From NCBI RefSeq assembly GCF_003086295.3, contig NC_092044.1, forward strand, positions 9,574,843-9,638,842: a DNA stretch of 64,000 bases, read 5' to 3'. The notes under the pieces were generated by a model. It ran no database searches, was not told the DNA's origin, and worked only from the letters and a program-made list of their open reading frames with translations. The stretch comes from Arachis hypogaea. Its lineage: Eukaryota; Streptophyta; Magnoliopsida; Fabales; Fabaceae. Shown in pieces: positions 21,499 through 33,319 of the stretch (the stretch's first letter is position 1; every line of letters starts with the position of its first letter). A program made the position numbers and the translations under genes.

Positions 21499-22172
21499 AT
21501 CTCTCCCTTGATGACAAACATTATTAAAATTAAAATGGAAAGAAATTTAAAGATTTGAGTACGAGTACTTCCATTGAAGATTGAATTTCTCCCCCTTTCA
21601 AATTATCACATGGCTCCCCCTTGATGTATGCTATTTTACCAAGGAAAGCACTAACCTGTAACATTTAAATCAAGCTTCAAGTAACAATGTTATTTAGCAT
21701 ATTACGTGATGCTAAATGCTTGATCTATGAGCAGTTTAAATTGATAATCAAAACTTTTTTTTTGACATCATAAACTTATTTTCTACTCAATGCACACAAC
21801 ATAATCAAACAGAAATAATTTTTGCTGTTCAAATTGGTTAAAAATATTTTCCAACAAATCAGAGCAATCATAATTATGGTAGAAAAAATATTTTTCAAGC
21901 AAGATATAATCTTTCCAAACACAGCAACTATTTCCATTAAGAATTAAGAGAACTGCCAAAAATAAATCCAACAAAAATCATTTTATCAAAGTAAGTAGTA
22001 AACACATTTTACTAAGATAAATATAAAAAATTGGTAGTAATCAAGATAATCCAAATTCATTCTCAATCAATCAACAGAGGTGATCATGAATTTTCACAAG
22101 ATGAAAATTTCATCCCCTGTTCCCTATTCTCAAATCCCCTATTCCAGTTTCAATTTTTTTTATCCTTATTCT
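21499..22172 (-). other. Polypurine-tract cluster and 3' non-coding region of the Sirevirus
   Basis: On the - strand the primary tract, CAAGGGAGAGAT, abuts the 3' LTR at 21499-21511. Further GGGGGAG motifs occur near 21587-21595, 21613-21622 (CAAGGGGGAGC) and 22163-22171. Several such tracts ahead of the 3' LTR are a reported feature of Sireviruses. The rest of the stretch up to the envelope-like ORF has no gene. Confidence 0.7.
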
Positions 22173-22361
22173 CCCCCTTTTGTCATTAAAGGGGTCACCT
22201 GCAAAACAAATCTTGACAAAGGAAACAAAACATACCAAATATAACCCAAAAAAGTGTTAAAGTATCACAAGGTTATGGTACTAGCAGTATCCAACCTAAC
22301 AAAACAGAGTATCAAATTGAGCCTAAAAGTGCCAATATCAAAGAAAGCAAAGAAGCAATCA

Positions 22362-23798
22362 TCAATCATCAGAAAGATTGAACTCTGAGTTAGAATCTTC
22401 TTTTTTATCTTCTGTCCCCATCTCATCCTCAAAGCTTTGAACTATGAAGCCTACCATTTCATGACATTTCCTCCAGGCCTTTTCATTTTCATATGCTAAC
22501 TTCCGGGTAGCCTTGTGAGATTGAACCATTAACTTTGACATGTTGAGGAATTCATTAAGAACTTCCCTGATTGATGCAGTCACTTTGGAAGGTTCAGGGG
22601 GTCGACTTTCAAGATCGCTGATTGATGGCTCGGAGGGCATTGAGTGCTTGCTTTTCTTACCCGAAACTCCTCCTCCTTTAATCATTGAAGTTTTGTTCTC
22701 AACAGCTTCATTAGATAAATCAACCTTAAAATACTCAAAGATACATATGAGAAACATTCCATAAGGAAGATTAGCCTTTTTTGTACTTTTAACTGCTTCC
22801 CACATATGACGTATCATAATATAAGCAAATGAAATTGGAGAAGAAGTAACAAGGGCAAAGAGAATAATGGAGTCAGAAACTGTTACTCTGTGATGAGACC
22901 CACTTTGTGGAGTGAGAATGTGAGTGATGATCTGGTGCAGAAGTGAGTTCTCAGGACCGAGTGCTCGATGGGTTGGAATTAATCCATCTAATCTAGAAAA
23001 ATTTGCACATATGTGTTGCAAGACAGTTTGCTGTGTGACTCCAACCTGATCATCCCATTTATCAATCATGTAAACTTTTGGTCCTTCATCCTCATACCCA
23101 AGAGCAGCGCTTATGGTTTGAGGATTGAGAGTCCTGTAAACATGCTTGACGTAAGAATGAATTGAGCCATCAATCAAACGCATGTTTGCATAAAATTTCC
23201 GGACCAGCCCCGGGTAAACAAATTTTTGAATGTGAACCAATGGAGTCCACTTCAAGGCATTGAACAGCGAAGAAAAGTTGAATCCTTTGGTGGCAAGATT
23301 TTCAAGATTTACCAAGTATGATGGGCAGAGATGACGTTTCAGCAAAACCTCTTTGTGGAATTCGTAGAAGGCACAAGAGTAGAACCGAGAGGGATCAAAA
23401 TGTGAGTGAGTTTTATGAAATTTGTTTTTGAAATCTAGTGAATCCAAATTTGCAGGTTCTCTAGTATCATGCAACACAAAACTTTTCGTCCTCTGAGAAC
23501 CTTTTCCAGATGCATGTGGGGTGGATTTTTTGTGTGGTAATGGAGGGGGTGAGGTGTGTGATTCCTCTTCATCTTCTTCAACACTCGGTTGCTTGTTCTT
23601 TTCTGTCTTTCCTCTCCCCAAAGTTTTCCGAGCAATAACTTTTTGGCGCATAGTTTCGGTCTTTTTGGAGGGTGGTGCATGAGTTGAGGAGGATGTAGAG
23701 TGAAGATGGATATGGGTGTGAGTTTGAGGTGATGAAAAAGGAGGACTTTTTGGAATAGAGGTTCGGCCACTTCTTCTAGGTGCTGTTTTCTTTTTCAT
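22362..23798 (-). CDS. Envelope-like protein of the Sirevirus (intact ORF)
   Basis: A 478-codon open frame with no internal stop, downstream of pol in a different frame. Residues 1-110 are basic and Pro/Ser/Thr-rich, like a disordered N-terminus. Residues about 135-360 form the conserved plant-transposon protein domain found in SIRE-type ORFs (with FVYPGLVRKFY and ALGYEDEGPKVYM). A hydrophobic stretch lies around residues 310-330. The C-terminal third is charged with helical character and an acidic tail. The envelope name comes from its position in SIRE1; membrane function is not proven for the family. It is odd that this ORF is whole while pol is decayed. Confidence 0.8.
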   Translation of the reverse strand: MKKKTAPRRSGRTSIPKSPPFSSPQTHTHIHLHSTSSSTHAPPSKKTETMRQKVIARKTLGRGKTEKNKQPSVEEDEEESHTSPPPLPHKKSTPHASGKGSQRTKSFVLHDTREPANLDSLDFKNKFHKTHSHFDPSRFYSCAFYEFHKEVLLKRHLCPSYLVNLENLATKGFNFSSLFNALKWTPLVHIQKFVYPGLVRKFYANMRLIDGSIHSYVKHVYRTLNPQTISAALGYEDEGPKVYMIDKWDDQVGVTQQTVLQHICANFSRLDGLIPTHRALGPENSLLHQIITHILTPQSGSHHRVTVSDSIILFALVTSSPISFAYIMIRHMWEAVKSTKKANLPYGMFLICIFEYFKVDLSNEAVENKTSMIKGGGVSGKKSKHSMPSEPSISDLESRPPEPSKVTASIREVLNEFLNMSKLMVQSHKATRKLAYENEKAWRKCHEMVGFIVQSFEDEMGTEDKKEDSNSEFNLSDD

Positions 23799-24232
23799 GG
23801 TGAAGGGAAAGAATGGGGTTGGAGGATGAAGTGATGCCCGAGAGTGTAGTGAGTGGAGGGAGGTTAGAGAGGCATTAAATGCTGATTGGAGAGAGATAGT
23901 GGAGGAAGTTAATGACCATTATGGGCGCGGTTATTAACCAGAGGGATTTCAAGAATTTGAAAAAGTGGTTTCCTAGAATCAAGGGATTAGATGGAGAGAT
24001 GAATTTGATTTGACAATAACCACTTCCAATAAGATTTGATAGGACAACAACAAGATCTTGATCATCATAAAATGAGAAACCAGCAAAATGGTCATGATGG
24101 GGTCAAAGGGATTTTGTGGGGCCCATGAGTTATTAATTCTGCGCAGCCTCTCCTTTAATTACAACTTCTCCAACATGCTTGTATTTTTATCTCGTCCATT
24201 CCTACGAGACAAAACCGAGCAGAGTTAGAATT
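23799..24232 (-). other. Non-coding gap between pol and the envelope-like ORF
   Basis: About 430 bases without a frame of note. In related elements the envelope-like product is thought to come from a separate transcript or from readthrough; nothing decisive for either is visible here. Confidence 0.5.
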
Positions 24233-26017
24233 TCATAGATTTTCAACAGAACTTAAATCAAACATTCCCAAGCTTTTTTTTAGAGAACAGAATCTGTCTT
24301 CACAGAGGGGTTTTGTGAAAATGTCTGCAAGTTGATCTTCAGATTTTACAAATTGAATATCAATAGTACCCTTTTGCACATGTTCTCTAATAAAATGATA
24401 TTTGATCTCAATGTGCTTAGTTCTTGAGTGTAAAATAGGATTTTTAGAAATGTTTATAGCACTCATATTATCACAAAACAGGGGTATACTATTGATTTTT
24501 AATTTGTAATCTTCCAATTGAATTTTCAACCAAATTAATTGTAAACAACAAGCGGATGCAAAAATATATTCAGCTTTAGCTGTGGATAGAGCTACTGTGG
24601 CTTGTTTTTTGCTTGACCACATGTTAAGTGAGCTTCCAAGGAAGCAACACATGCCGGAGGTGCTCCTTCTATCCACCCTATCTCCCGCATAATCTACATC
24701 ACAAAACCCTACTGCACAAAAATCATCAGATTTTGGATACCATAAGCCATAATCACATGTTCCCTTAATGTATCCAATGATGCGCTTAACAGCCGAAAGA
24801 TGGGATTCTTTTGGGTGAGATTAAAATCTTGAACATACACCCACACTTTGAACAATATCTGGTCTAGAGGATGTAAGATACATTAGTGAACCAATCATTC
24901 CTCTATACCATGTTTCATCCACATCTTTTCCTTCATCATCTTTTTCAAGTTTAGTGTTAGGATGCATTGGTGTTCCCATTGGTTTAGAGTTTTCTAGGCC
25001 AAACTTTTTAATAAGTTCTTTTGCATATTTTTCTTGGTGAATAAAAGTACCACTAGGAGTTTGTTTAATTTGGAGGCCAAGAAAGAAAGTAAGCTCTCCC
25101 ATTAAACTCATCTCAAACTCACTAGTCATGAGTTTTCCAAACTCTTCACACAAGGACTCATTGGCCGAACCAAACACAATGTCATCCACATAAACTTGAA
25201 CTAGAAGAATATCATCATTAGATGCTTTAATAAATAAAGTTGTGTCCGTGGTACCCCTTTGAAATTAATTTTCTAATAGGAAGGCACTAAGCCTTTCATA
25301 CCAAGCTCTTGGAGCTTGCCTAAGGCTATAAAGAGCCTTTGAAAGTTTGAAAACATGATTTTAAAAATCTTTATGTTCAAAACCGGGGGGTTGGGCCACA
25401 TACACTTCTCTATCAATAAAGCCATTAAGGAAAGCACATTTGACATCCATTTGAAACATTTTGAAACCCTTATGGGCAGCATAGGCAAGAAGCAACCTAA
25501 TTGCTTCCATTCTAGCTATCGGAACAAAAGACTCATCAAAATCTATTCCCTCTTCTTGATCATAACCTTGGGCCACTAATCTAGCCTTGTTATGAACAAC
25601 TTGTCCATCCTCACAAAGTTTATTTTTAAACACCCACTTAGTACCCGTAACTTTCTTACCATCTGGATGAGGTATTAAAGTCCAAACCTCATTCTTGTCG
25701 AATTGAGCAAGCTCCTCTTCCATGGCCTTGACCCATAATGGGTCTTCAAGAGCTTCTTTCACATTATTGGGCTCCATTTGTGACAAAAATGCAAAGTTGC
25801 TTGGTTCGGATTGTCTTTTGGTTGAAGATCTTGTTGTCACTCCTTGGGAGGGATCACCAATGATGAAGTCATGAGGATAACCCCTCATAGACTTCCATTC
25901 TCTAGGCTTCCTTTGTGGTGTTGAGCTTTGATGAGTTTCTGTTGGTCTCACTGTTTCAGTTTCTCGTGCTGGCTCAAGAGACAAAATGGAAATGTCTCCT
26001 CCAATCTGACGAGACAA
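24233..26017 (-). pseudogene. Reverse transcriptase and RNase H of the Sirevirus pol (in-frame stops)
   Basis: All pieces lie in one frame. Segment 25361-26017 has the RT N-terminal half ([35 protein letters not shown]). Segment 24821-25189 has the catalytic YVDD block (its codons straddle 25190) and the thumb-side sequence. Segment 24233-24676 has the RNase H part (DRRSTSG, then ALSTAKAEY and the TKHIEIKYHF block, ending LADIFTKPL). Stops at about 25361, 25264 and 24819 separate them, with no frameshift. In the RNase H the first Glu of the usual STAEAEY is Lys, while the AEY Glu is kept. The gene is nonsense-broken but otherwise little eroded. Confidence 0.85.
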
Positions 26018-26041
26018 TTCTGGACTGGCAGATTCTTCAAT

Positions 26042-27028
26042 TTAGGCAGACTTGGGATTTTCTTTGCTTGTTCCAGCTCCTTCACAATCTGAATCACTAT
26101 CTATCATAGTATTGGGAATTAAGTTAGAATCACAAAAAGTAATATGTATGGATTCCTCTATGGTTCTATGTTCTTTAAGGTAAATCCTATAGGCCTTGCT
26201 AGTGGTGGAGTATCCAACAAACATCCCTTCATAAGATTTTGGATCAAACTTACCAAGATTTTCTTTGTTGTTAAGCACAAAACATTTGCATCCAAAAACA
26301 TGAAAGTACTTAAGATTTGGAGGGGTTCCTTTCCAAAGCTCATAAGGAGTTCTTTTCAACCCTTTTCTAATTATTGTTCTATTCAAAATATAACATGCTG
26401 TATTTACAGCTTCAGCCCATAGAAATTTTGGAACCTCATTCTCACATAACATAGCCTTAGTCATTTCTTGAAGGCTTCTATTCCTTCTTTTAACAACCCC
26501 ATTTTGTTGAGGTGTTCTAGAACATGAAAAATTATGAGAAATTCCAAAGTCATCACAGAATTTTTCAAAGTCTTGGTTTTCAAATTCTCTTCCGTGATCA
26601 CTTCTCAAATGAGCTACTTTTAAATCTTTTTCATTTTGAATTTTCTTGCAAAGGGTTGAGAAAGCATGGAAAGCATCATTTTTATGAGCAAGAAAAAGTA
26701 CCCAACTAAATCTAGAGTAATCATCTACCACTACCAAACCATAGTGTTTACCTCCTAGACTTTGTGTTCTAGTTGGACCAAAAAGATCAATATGTAACAT
26801 CTCTAATGGCCTTTTGGTTGAAATTCCATCTTTTGGTTTAAAAGAGGATTTGATTTGTTTGCCTAATTGACAAGCATCACAAGTAAGATCCTTATCAAAT
26901 TTAATTTTAGGAATTCCTCTAACCAGATTTTTCTTCACTAGCTTAGAAATTTGGTACATGCTAGCATGACCCAACTTTCTATGCCATAGCCATTTTTCAG
27001 ATTCAAGAGATGTAAAACATGTTACATT
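26042..27028 (-). pseudogene. Integrase of the Sirevirus pol, catalytic Glu lost
   Basis: The frame 26042-26974 shows the zinc-binding Cys pair (CDACQLGK) and the catalytic Asp residues in LHIDLFGP and LRSDHGREF. Exactly 35 residues after the second Asp, where the DD35E Glu should stand, the codon at 26489-26491 is AAA (Lys) in NGVVKRRNR. Upstream, a stop at 27026-27028 cuts the zinc-finger start (WLWHRKLGHAS) off from the protease. A stop at 26042-26044 ends it before the RT. Without the acidic residue strand transfer should fail even if the stops were read through. The conserved C-terminal block (RTPYELWKG, YFHVFGCKCFV) is intact. Confidence 0.9.
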
Positions 27029-27382
27029 TTATTCTTTTAAATCCTCAAGAGTTAATCCATACACATTGTTGCATCTCTTAGCTTCAAAAAGAATATTCCC
27101 AGTTTTTTCACAAACAACCAAGCATGCAAATTTTCTAAAAATTACTTCAAATCCTAAGTCACACAATTGACTTACACTAAGTAAATTGTGTTTTAAACTA
27201 TTGACAAGAAGAACATCATTTATACAAGATGAAAAGTTTTTACCAACTTTTCCAACAACCACTATCTTTCCTTTTCCATCATCACCGAAAGTGACAAGTC
27301 CTCCATCATATTCATCAAGCTTTATGAAGAAGGTTGTCTTTCCGGTCATATGCCTAGAGCATCCGCTGTCCATGTACCACAT
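27029..27382 (-). pseudogene. Aspartic protease and pre-integrase region of the Sirevirus
   Basis: The frame opens with WYMDSGCSRHMTG, the copia protease active-site signature (Asp-Ser-Gly). It continues into the pre-integrase segment (HNLLSVSQLCDLGFEV, CNNVYGL). It is in the same frame as gag and the rest of pol, but the stretch 27383-27463 between gag and this ORF is frame-disturbed, so the fusion protein is interrupted. It ends in the stop at 27026-27028. Confidence 0.85.
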
Positions 27383-27463
27383 ATTTTCCTTCCTCTTGGA
27401 TGCTAGGCATACCTACAAAATAAGCTCAAGTGACCTTAGGTATCCAAATTTTCTTGGATCCTT

Positions 27464-29137
27464 TTACGTTAAACCATCTCCTATGTCCCAAATCATTGTA
27501 ATAAAAAACAACTTTGTAGACTTTATCACCAATATTCTTTCACCAAAGAAACACTGAACAGGAAAATGACCGCTTCGGTTGCATAACCTACAAAACCTTA
27601 GAGTTGCTGTTTTGTTAAAGTAGGTGGGATCTAGAAACCTTGTGTCATTGGATGAAGAAGCTTTATCTTTAAAAGAAGGTTTCTTATAAGATTTATAAAA
27701 TCCCAAACCAGCTTTATCAAAGAGTGGTTTTTGACTAGGCAAAATTTGATTTAGATTTTCAGAACTTTGAGTAAATTTGGCTAAGTCATTTTCAAGACTT
27801 TTAACCTTTTTCAGCAACTCTTCATTTTCCTTAAAACAGTTTACATATGCAACTACCGAGTGATCACTTTCACAACTTCTAAGTTGAGCTTTCAACTGCT
27901 TATTTTCTTCCACAAGATCACTAGCAGTTTCGGCCTCCGTTAGCTTTTCTTTGAGAAAATTATTTTCAGCTTTAAGAATGAAAATTTGTTGTTCAAGATC
28001 TTGATTATCAGTCAGAAAACATCTTATTTTTTCAGAAAGGTGATCTATCATAAGATGAAGGTTTTCAGTGTCAGGATTTTGAAAAAATACCTGATCTACA
28101 TGATTTGCCATGAGACAAGGCTGTGACTTGGTCTCAGATTCTTCATCACTGTCTGAATCATTTTCCAAGTCTTCCCATGATACCATTAGACCTTTCTTCT
28201 TCCCTCCTATTTTCTTCTCCTCTTTCTTCAACTTGGGACAGTCAGATTTGTAATGCCCCATTTCCTTGCAGTTGAAACAAGTCATTTTGCTAAGGTCTTT
28301 CTTCATTTTCCTTGAGCTGCCGCCTTTGCCTTTGAACTTCACCATTTTCCTGAATTTTTTGGCAAACAACACAAATTCATTTTCAGAGGAGTTATCACTG
28401 GATTCATCATCCAGAGGGTTAGTTACAGAAGAAAATGCAATTCCTTTCTTTTTTGATTCCTTCTTTAAATAAGTGTTTTCAAAAGCAAGAAGGTTTCCTC
28501 TCAAATCATCAAGTGTCATGGAATCAAGATTACTGCTCTCAGAAATAATTAAAGCTTTTGTTTTCCACTCTTTAGTGAGACATCTCAGCACTCTTCTCAC
28601 AAGCACAGAATCAGAATGTGTTACACCCATAGCATCCAAGCCAACAGTGATGGTGTTGAACCGTTCGAACAGTTCATCAATGGATTCTCCTTCCTTCATT
28701 GTAAACATTTCATATTCCCTATTTAACATGTCTATCCGAGTCTTCTTTACAATGGTGGTTCCTTCATGAGTGATTTGTAATTTATCCCAGATTTTCTTTG
28801 TCGTTGTCCATTGTGATACCCGTCGGTACTCCTCGAAGCTGATAGCACAGTTGAGTAGATTTATGGCTTTGGCATTTAGCTCCACTTTCTTCCTATCTTC
28901 TTCAGTCCAGCTTGCTTCTGGTTTAAGAGTGATTACTCCTTCAGCACTTGTGTTAGTAGGAAACTGTGGTCCTTCTAGGATGATCTTCCAAAGCCTGTAG
29001 TCTACTGCTTGCACAAATATCTTCATTCTCTCCTTCCAATAGGTATAGTTTTTCCCATTGAAAATAGGTGGTCTGTTGCTTGACTGCCCATCTGTGAGAT
29101 TGTATGATACCAGATTTGAGCAACTGCTTTCTGCCAT
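27464..29137 (-). CDS. gag of the Sirevirus (557 codons, long open frame)
   Basis: It begins 48 bases after the primer site (MAESSCSNLVSYNL). Residues 20-250 are the copia gag domain (FNGKNYTYWKERMKIF, then VLRCLTKEWKTKALII). A zinc knuckle, CFNCKEMGHYKSDC, lies near residue 290 and an acidic patch (ENDSDSDEESE) near 330. A long coiled coil (residues about 365-480) follows, and a second Cys/His knuckle, CRLCNRSGHFPVQC, lies near 520. The long C-terminal coiled-coil extension is typical of Sirevirus gag. A frame change after the second knuckle probably creates the last 30 residues. It forms the particle shell and binds element RNA. Confidence 0.85.
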   Translation of the reverse strand: MAESSCSNLVSYNLTDGQSSNRPPIFNGKNYTYWKERMKIFVQAVDYRLWKIILEGPQFPTNTSAEGVITLKPEASWTEEDRKKVELNAKAINLLNCAISFEEYRRVSQWTTTKKIWDKLQITHEGTTIVKKTRIDMLNREYEMFTMKEGESIDELFERFNTITVGLDAMGVTHSDSVLVRRVLRCLTKEWKTKALIISESSNLDSMTLDDLRGNLLAFENTYLKKESKKKGIAFSSVTNPLDDESSDNSSENEFVLFAKKFRKMVKFKGKGGSSRKMKKDLSKMTCFNCKEMGHYKSDCPKLKKEEKKIGGKKKGLMVSWEDLENDSDSDEESETKSQPCLMANHVDQVFFQNPDTENLHLMIDHLSEKIRCFLTDNQDLEQQIFILKAENNFLKEKLTEAETASDLVEENKQLKAQLRSCESDHSVVAYVNCFKENEELLKKVKSLENDLAKFTQSSENLNQILPSQKPLFDKAGLGFYKSYKKPSFKDKASSSNDTRFLDPTYFNKTATLRFCRLCNRSGHFPVQCFFGERILVIKSTKLFFITMIWDIGDGLT

Positions 29138-29185
29138 GAGGATCTTTTCTCCAAGCTACAAAGCTTGATCTCTTTGAGACCAAGC

Positions 29186-29197
29186 TCTGATACCAAT
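29186..29197 (-). other. Primer-binding site of the Sirevirus (tRNA-Met type)
   Basis: On the - strand, directly after the LTR end (ATCATCA), comes ATTGGTATCAGAGC. TGGTATCAGAGC is the standard complement of initiator tRNA-Met used by most plant copia elements. It fixes the 5' LTR boundary at 29198. Confidence 0.9.
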
Positions 29198-31062
29198 TGA
29201 TGATTTCAGTGGCTAAGAGAATGGGGGTTGAATCTTAGCCCCCTTTTTCTTAATTACACTTTTTGGTCTTTGAGGAGACTTTTCTATTTTTGTCTCGTCC
29301 CTAGCGACGAGACTTTTACTTTTGTCTCGTCACTTGGCACGAGACATTTTTTATTTTAGCTCCTGTGCAGCAGAAACAGAAATAAAGAAGTAGAGAGAGA
29401 AGATTACACCCAGATATATCCTGGTTCAGCTACTAAGTGCAATGCAGCCTACATCCAGTCTCCATCATAACAATGATGAAATTTCACTATAATCATCCAG
29501 ATTACAAATTGTAAAGTGCTAACCCAACTTACAAGGGGATTCCCACAGAATCATGAAACACAACATAGATGTACAAAGGAACTCTAAGGACACCTATGGC
29601 TTTTTCTTTTAATTTTGCACTCTCTGCCTTTTTTCGCTCTATGGCTTTTTCATACAAACCGCACTGTTTGCCTTTTTTCCACGAGACTCAAGACATGACA
29701 AAATTAAACAGAAAAATTACAAAACAGAATACATTGAAGAAGAAGAAAATCTGTAAGCTTAGGTAGCTATGAGACTTCTGTGCCTTGCACTCTCAAACTT
29801 TTCTCCTTGAATCAAACCGTGACTGTTCACCCCTTTTATAGAGAAGAGAAGTCTTCACAGTTGAAACAAAACCAAGCTTAACTTCCTTTCCTTCAAAACA
29901 GAACTGGTTCGGCCACAGAGAGAGAAGAGGAAACTCATGCAAAACCCAACATGCAAGTACCTCCATTTCTTTCTTGATCATCACTCTTCATCAATCCGAG
30001 CGCTCCATCCTTGGCTTGCTCTCCAAGATGGATTTCTGGCCTTTGATGCTTCATGATGATGATGACTTCATCTGCTCCAATCTCTACCTCTTCCATCACT
30101 TCGCCACTCTAGCTACTTCCTGTGGTGGTTGAGCAGAATCAGAGACAAGCCATGCCTCCAAGAATCTTCTCCTTGCTGGCCGAATCTCCTTCTTTCTTTT
30201 TGAGTATGAAGGATCTGAGATTACCTCACCAAATCTTACCACTTTTGGTGATAATCTCAGCCACAACATACTTTTCTTTTGTTATGTTTTCTTGCCATCA
30301 TTAGTTCGATGGTCTTGAAGCATGCATCTTTTTCTTTCTTTAGGTTGCTGAACTTAGCTCCCATTGTTTCTTGGGTAATGACCGAAAAGAAGAGAAGCAA
30401 ATAGAGAGAGAAGAAAGAGAAAATAAAACCAAAGCTATGAGTGTTATGATAGATAAATTAATTAGGTGCATTTCTCTATGCTTTGTGTAGTAGCGTGTAA
30501 GCTACCATTAATTGCCATTATATCACTTTGACCTTTTCTCTTTCATATTTGCAAGGATTGCATTAACTTTACTTGATAAAATTTGAATTCCACCACAAGT
30601 TAAAGTGTGAAGTCCGTTGGAAGCATGCAACCAAGATTCAAAGAATTGGGTTTTTATTATTTTAACCATTGTGCCCCCAATTCCATTTTTTTCTTTCGGG
30701 CCAGGCATGCAAAGCAAATTGGGCTTATGATACTATTTGAATTCTGGCCCAATAATAACATTTGCTTTCCTGATGAATTTTTGGATCAAGCATTGAACAA
30801 AAAGGAAAGCTTTCTTTGGGCTTGTAGTAATAATAACTTAATCTGGCCCATTTAGCACAATTAATAATTTAGCCATACTCATCATACATTCTAGCATAAA
30901 ACCAAGGCTGAATATTGTTGGGCTTGGATCAGAATCTTATTTTCGGCCCATTAAGGAATCTGCACAGCAAAAATCATACTTTAATCAAGAATAAATTAAT
31001 AATTTTGTTGTTAATAATGTTTGATCATCATCAATTTAATTTAGAGTTTTCCAAATTCATCA
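29198..31062 (-). repeat. 5' LTR of the Sirevirus
   Basis: 1,865 bases, pairing with 19636-21498. The inner end abuts the primer-binding site; the outer end is followed by CGAAA, nearly matching the CGAAG at the other side. It should hold the element's promoter for - strand transcription. Confidence 0.9.
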
Positions 31063-32689
31063 CGAAAGTCGAATAAGAGATATGCACATTATCCATCTCT
31101 GTAGATAAGCTCTTTTTTCGGTCTCCTCCAATGATCAAACTAAAAATTCTGATCAAGCAGCCAATGCACTAATTAAAACTCTCTTTCAAAATTCAAATAA
31201 CCAAAGACTTTGTACAAATTCTTCTAAACATGAGAATCCTTTATAATTTTGTCAAATTTATAATTAGGTATCTATATTTTTTAATTAATTTTTATACTAT
31301 TTTTAATTTTGTAAGTATATTATTGTCAATGTAAAAAATATTTGAATTAATAGAATATTTTTTTACAAATTAAAGATATTCATCATTAGAAACCTAATTA
31401 GATCTTTAGCCACATATTTTTTATAAAGAATATTCTATTAATTTTAATATTTTTAACATGAAAATGGCCTAATTATAAAATTAAAAATAATATAAAAATT
31501 TAATTGAAAGAAAAAAAAGTATAAAGACCTAATTACAAATTTAATAAAATGATAAAAACTAACAGAATAATTAAATTTTTAAAAAATTATAACTTGCTCT
31601 AACATAATATATAATATTAAAATTTGACAGTAGAAAGTATTTAAATTGATTAATAAATAGAGTTAATAATTAAATTACTTTCTATTTTTTTTTCTATCAT
31701 GGCATGTCAGATTCTTTAGTAGTATGTCATCTTTGTAAAAGGGTTGAAAAATCACAACTAAAATATGAAAATTAAGATTCAAGAGAGCACAGACATGGAT
31801 GAAGAAAAAGAGAAATGATGAAGAAATAGTGCATTGTACTCAACGATATAAAAAACTAAAAATATGAAAGGGTAACTACAACACTAAAACTATTATTATG
31901 CTACCTTATTTTCTAACAATATGGTAGTTAACGTTTATATCAGTGATTAACGTCGTTAATTGGTTAACTGGTGGTAACTTGATTCATTTAAAAACTAAGA
32001 ACGTAGCTTAATCAGGTTAAATACCGAGAGACTTATTTAGTTATCTCATAACTTCTGGAGACCAATTTAATTATTTTATTAGATAACAAATTCAAAATAC
32101 ATATCTCAATCCATCAAATTTAGTTGTGATTTTCCTCCTCTCATGAGTTATTCTTAACAGTAATGATGTTTAAATCATGAGCAAGAATTACATGATGAGA
32201 GATAGAATCAACTAGTATTGATGGATTTTTTATGCATATATATGTTTTAGTTGTTATCTACATGTTCATCACTGTGTTTTTTTCTCACACTATTGGAGTA
32301 GTCTGATTTTTAATTTTCAGCTGAGTGATAACATTTCAAATGTTGCAGGCATTGGAATCATGGTTTATGTGAAACTTACATAAGAACTCTACCAATGATA
32401 GTATCTATGCAAGCTCCAAAACAACTATTGGATGAGAAATTTCGAATCGAGGATTTGGAAATCTAAAGATTCTCTTTTTTTCCCCTCTAGATGGAAATTC
32501 CAAGATCTAAACAGAGTAACGGTCAATAAAAACTTGGATTAGTCGAATAATTAATTTACTTATTTATTTTAGTATATGTTGAGAGTTTAAATTTGTCTTA
32601 TACATATAATAATTTATTAGTTAACAACAAATTTTTAAATAAAATTTAAATTCGTAACAGAATAGTTTTAACTTATCAAATTGAAAAAT

Positions 32690-32692
<3 letters not shown>

Positions 32693-32755
<63 letters not shown>
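32693..32755. repeat. (AT)n microsatellite, about 31 repeats
   Basis: An uninterrupted alternating AT run of about 63 bases. Confidence 0.95.
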
Positions 32756-32756
<1 letters not shown>

Positions 32757-33316
32757 CTTTAAAGAATTGGAATTTCTCGCTACCAAGTCCATAAACAAGA
32801 TAATTAATTAAGCTTCGCAAATCATAAAATAAACCTCTCAAGAAGTTGACACCATATCTAGATTAATAAAAATGCAAGAAATGACTTTATTATTAAGCTT
32901 TTATTATTTAATATAGATCTTTGTTTAAAAATATTTTTACTTTTTTGAGTTTAGAAGTTATCTAAATAAAATTGTAGAAAGCAAGTTAGAAATACGACGT
33001 TGTCACACATTATCCTTTTATTTTAAGTTTTTAATATTCCGACTTTATCATCGTCAATAACGAAAAGTATCTGTAAAAACTTCAATACTCAAATTAACAT
33101 GGATTGCAAGAAGAACTAAGATAAAGATCCTATACCTAAATCTACGTATTTAAAATAATACATATTGTGAAGTTACAATATTATAAACTTCTCTTCTGGT
33201 GTCATTTTGAGGTTATAAGATATATTTTAGTTTTTTTTTTTGTGTCTTACATTTTAGATTTAGTTGGTCTAGAGAAATAAATTGATTTTCTTATAAATTG
33301 CTTAATTCGTTGTGAT

Positions 33317-33319
<3 letters not shown>

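Larger units (their letters stand above)
19636..31062 (-). mobile_element. Complete Sirevirus-type Ty1/copia retrotransposon (11.4 kb)
   Basis: Both LTRs are present and start and end TGATG...CATCA. The element is flanked by CGAAG (19631-19635) and CGAAA (31063-31067), a 5-bp target duplication with one difference. On the - strand the order is 5' LTR, tRNA-Met-type primer site, gag, protease, integrase, RT, RNase H, envelope-like ORF, polypurine tracts, 3' LTR. Integrase before RT marks copia. The extra ORF after pol, the very long gag and the repeated polypurine tracts mark the Sirevirus (SIRE/Maximus) lineage. Gag and the envelope-like ORF are long and open; pol is broken. Confidence 0.9.
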
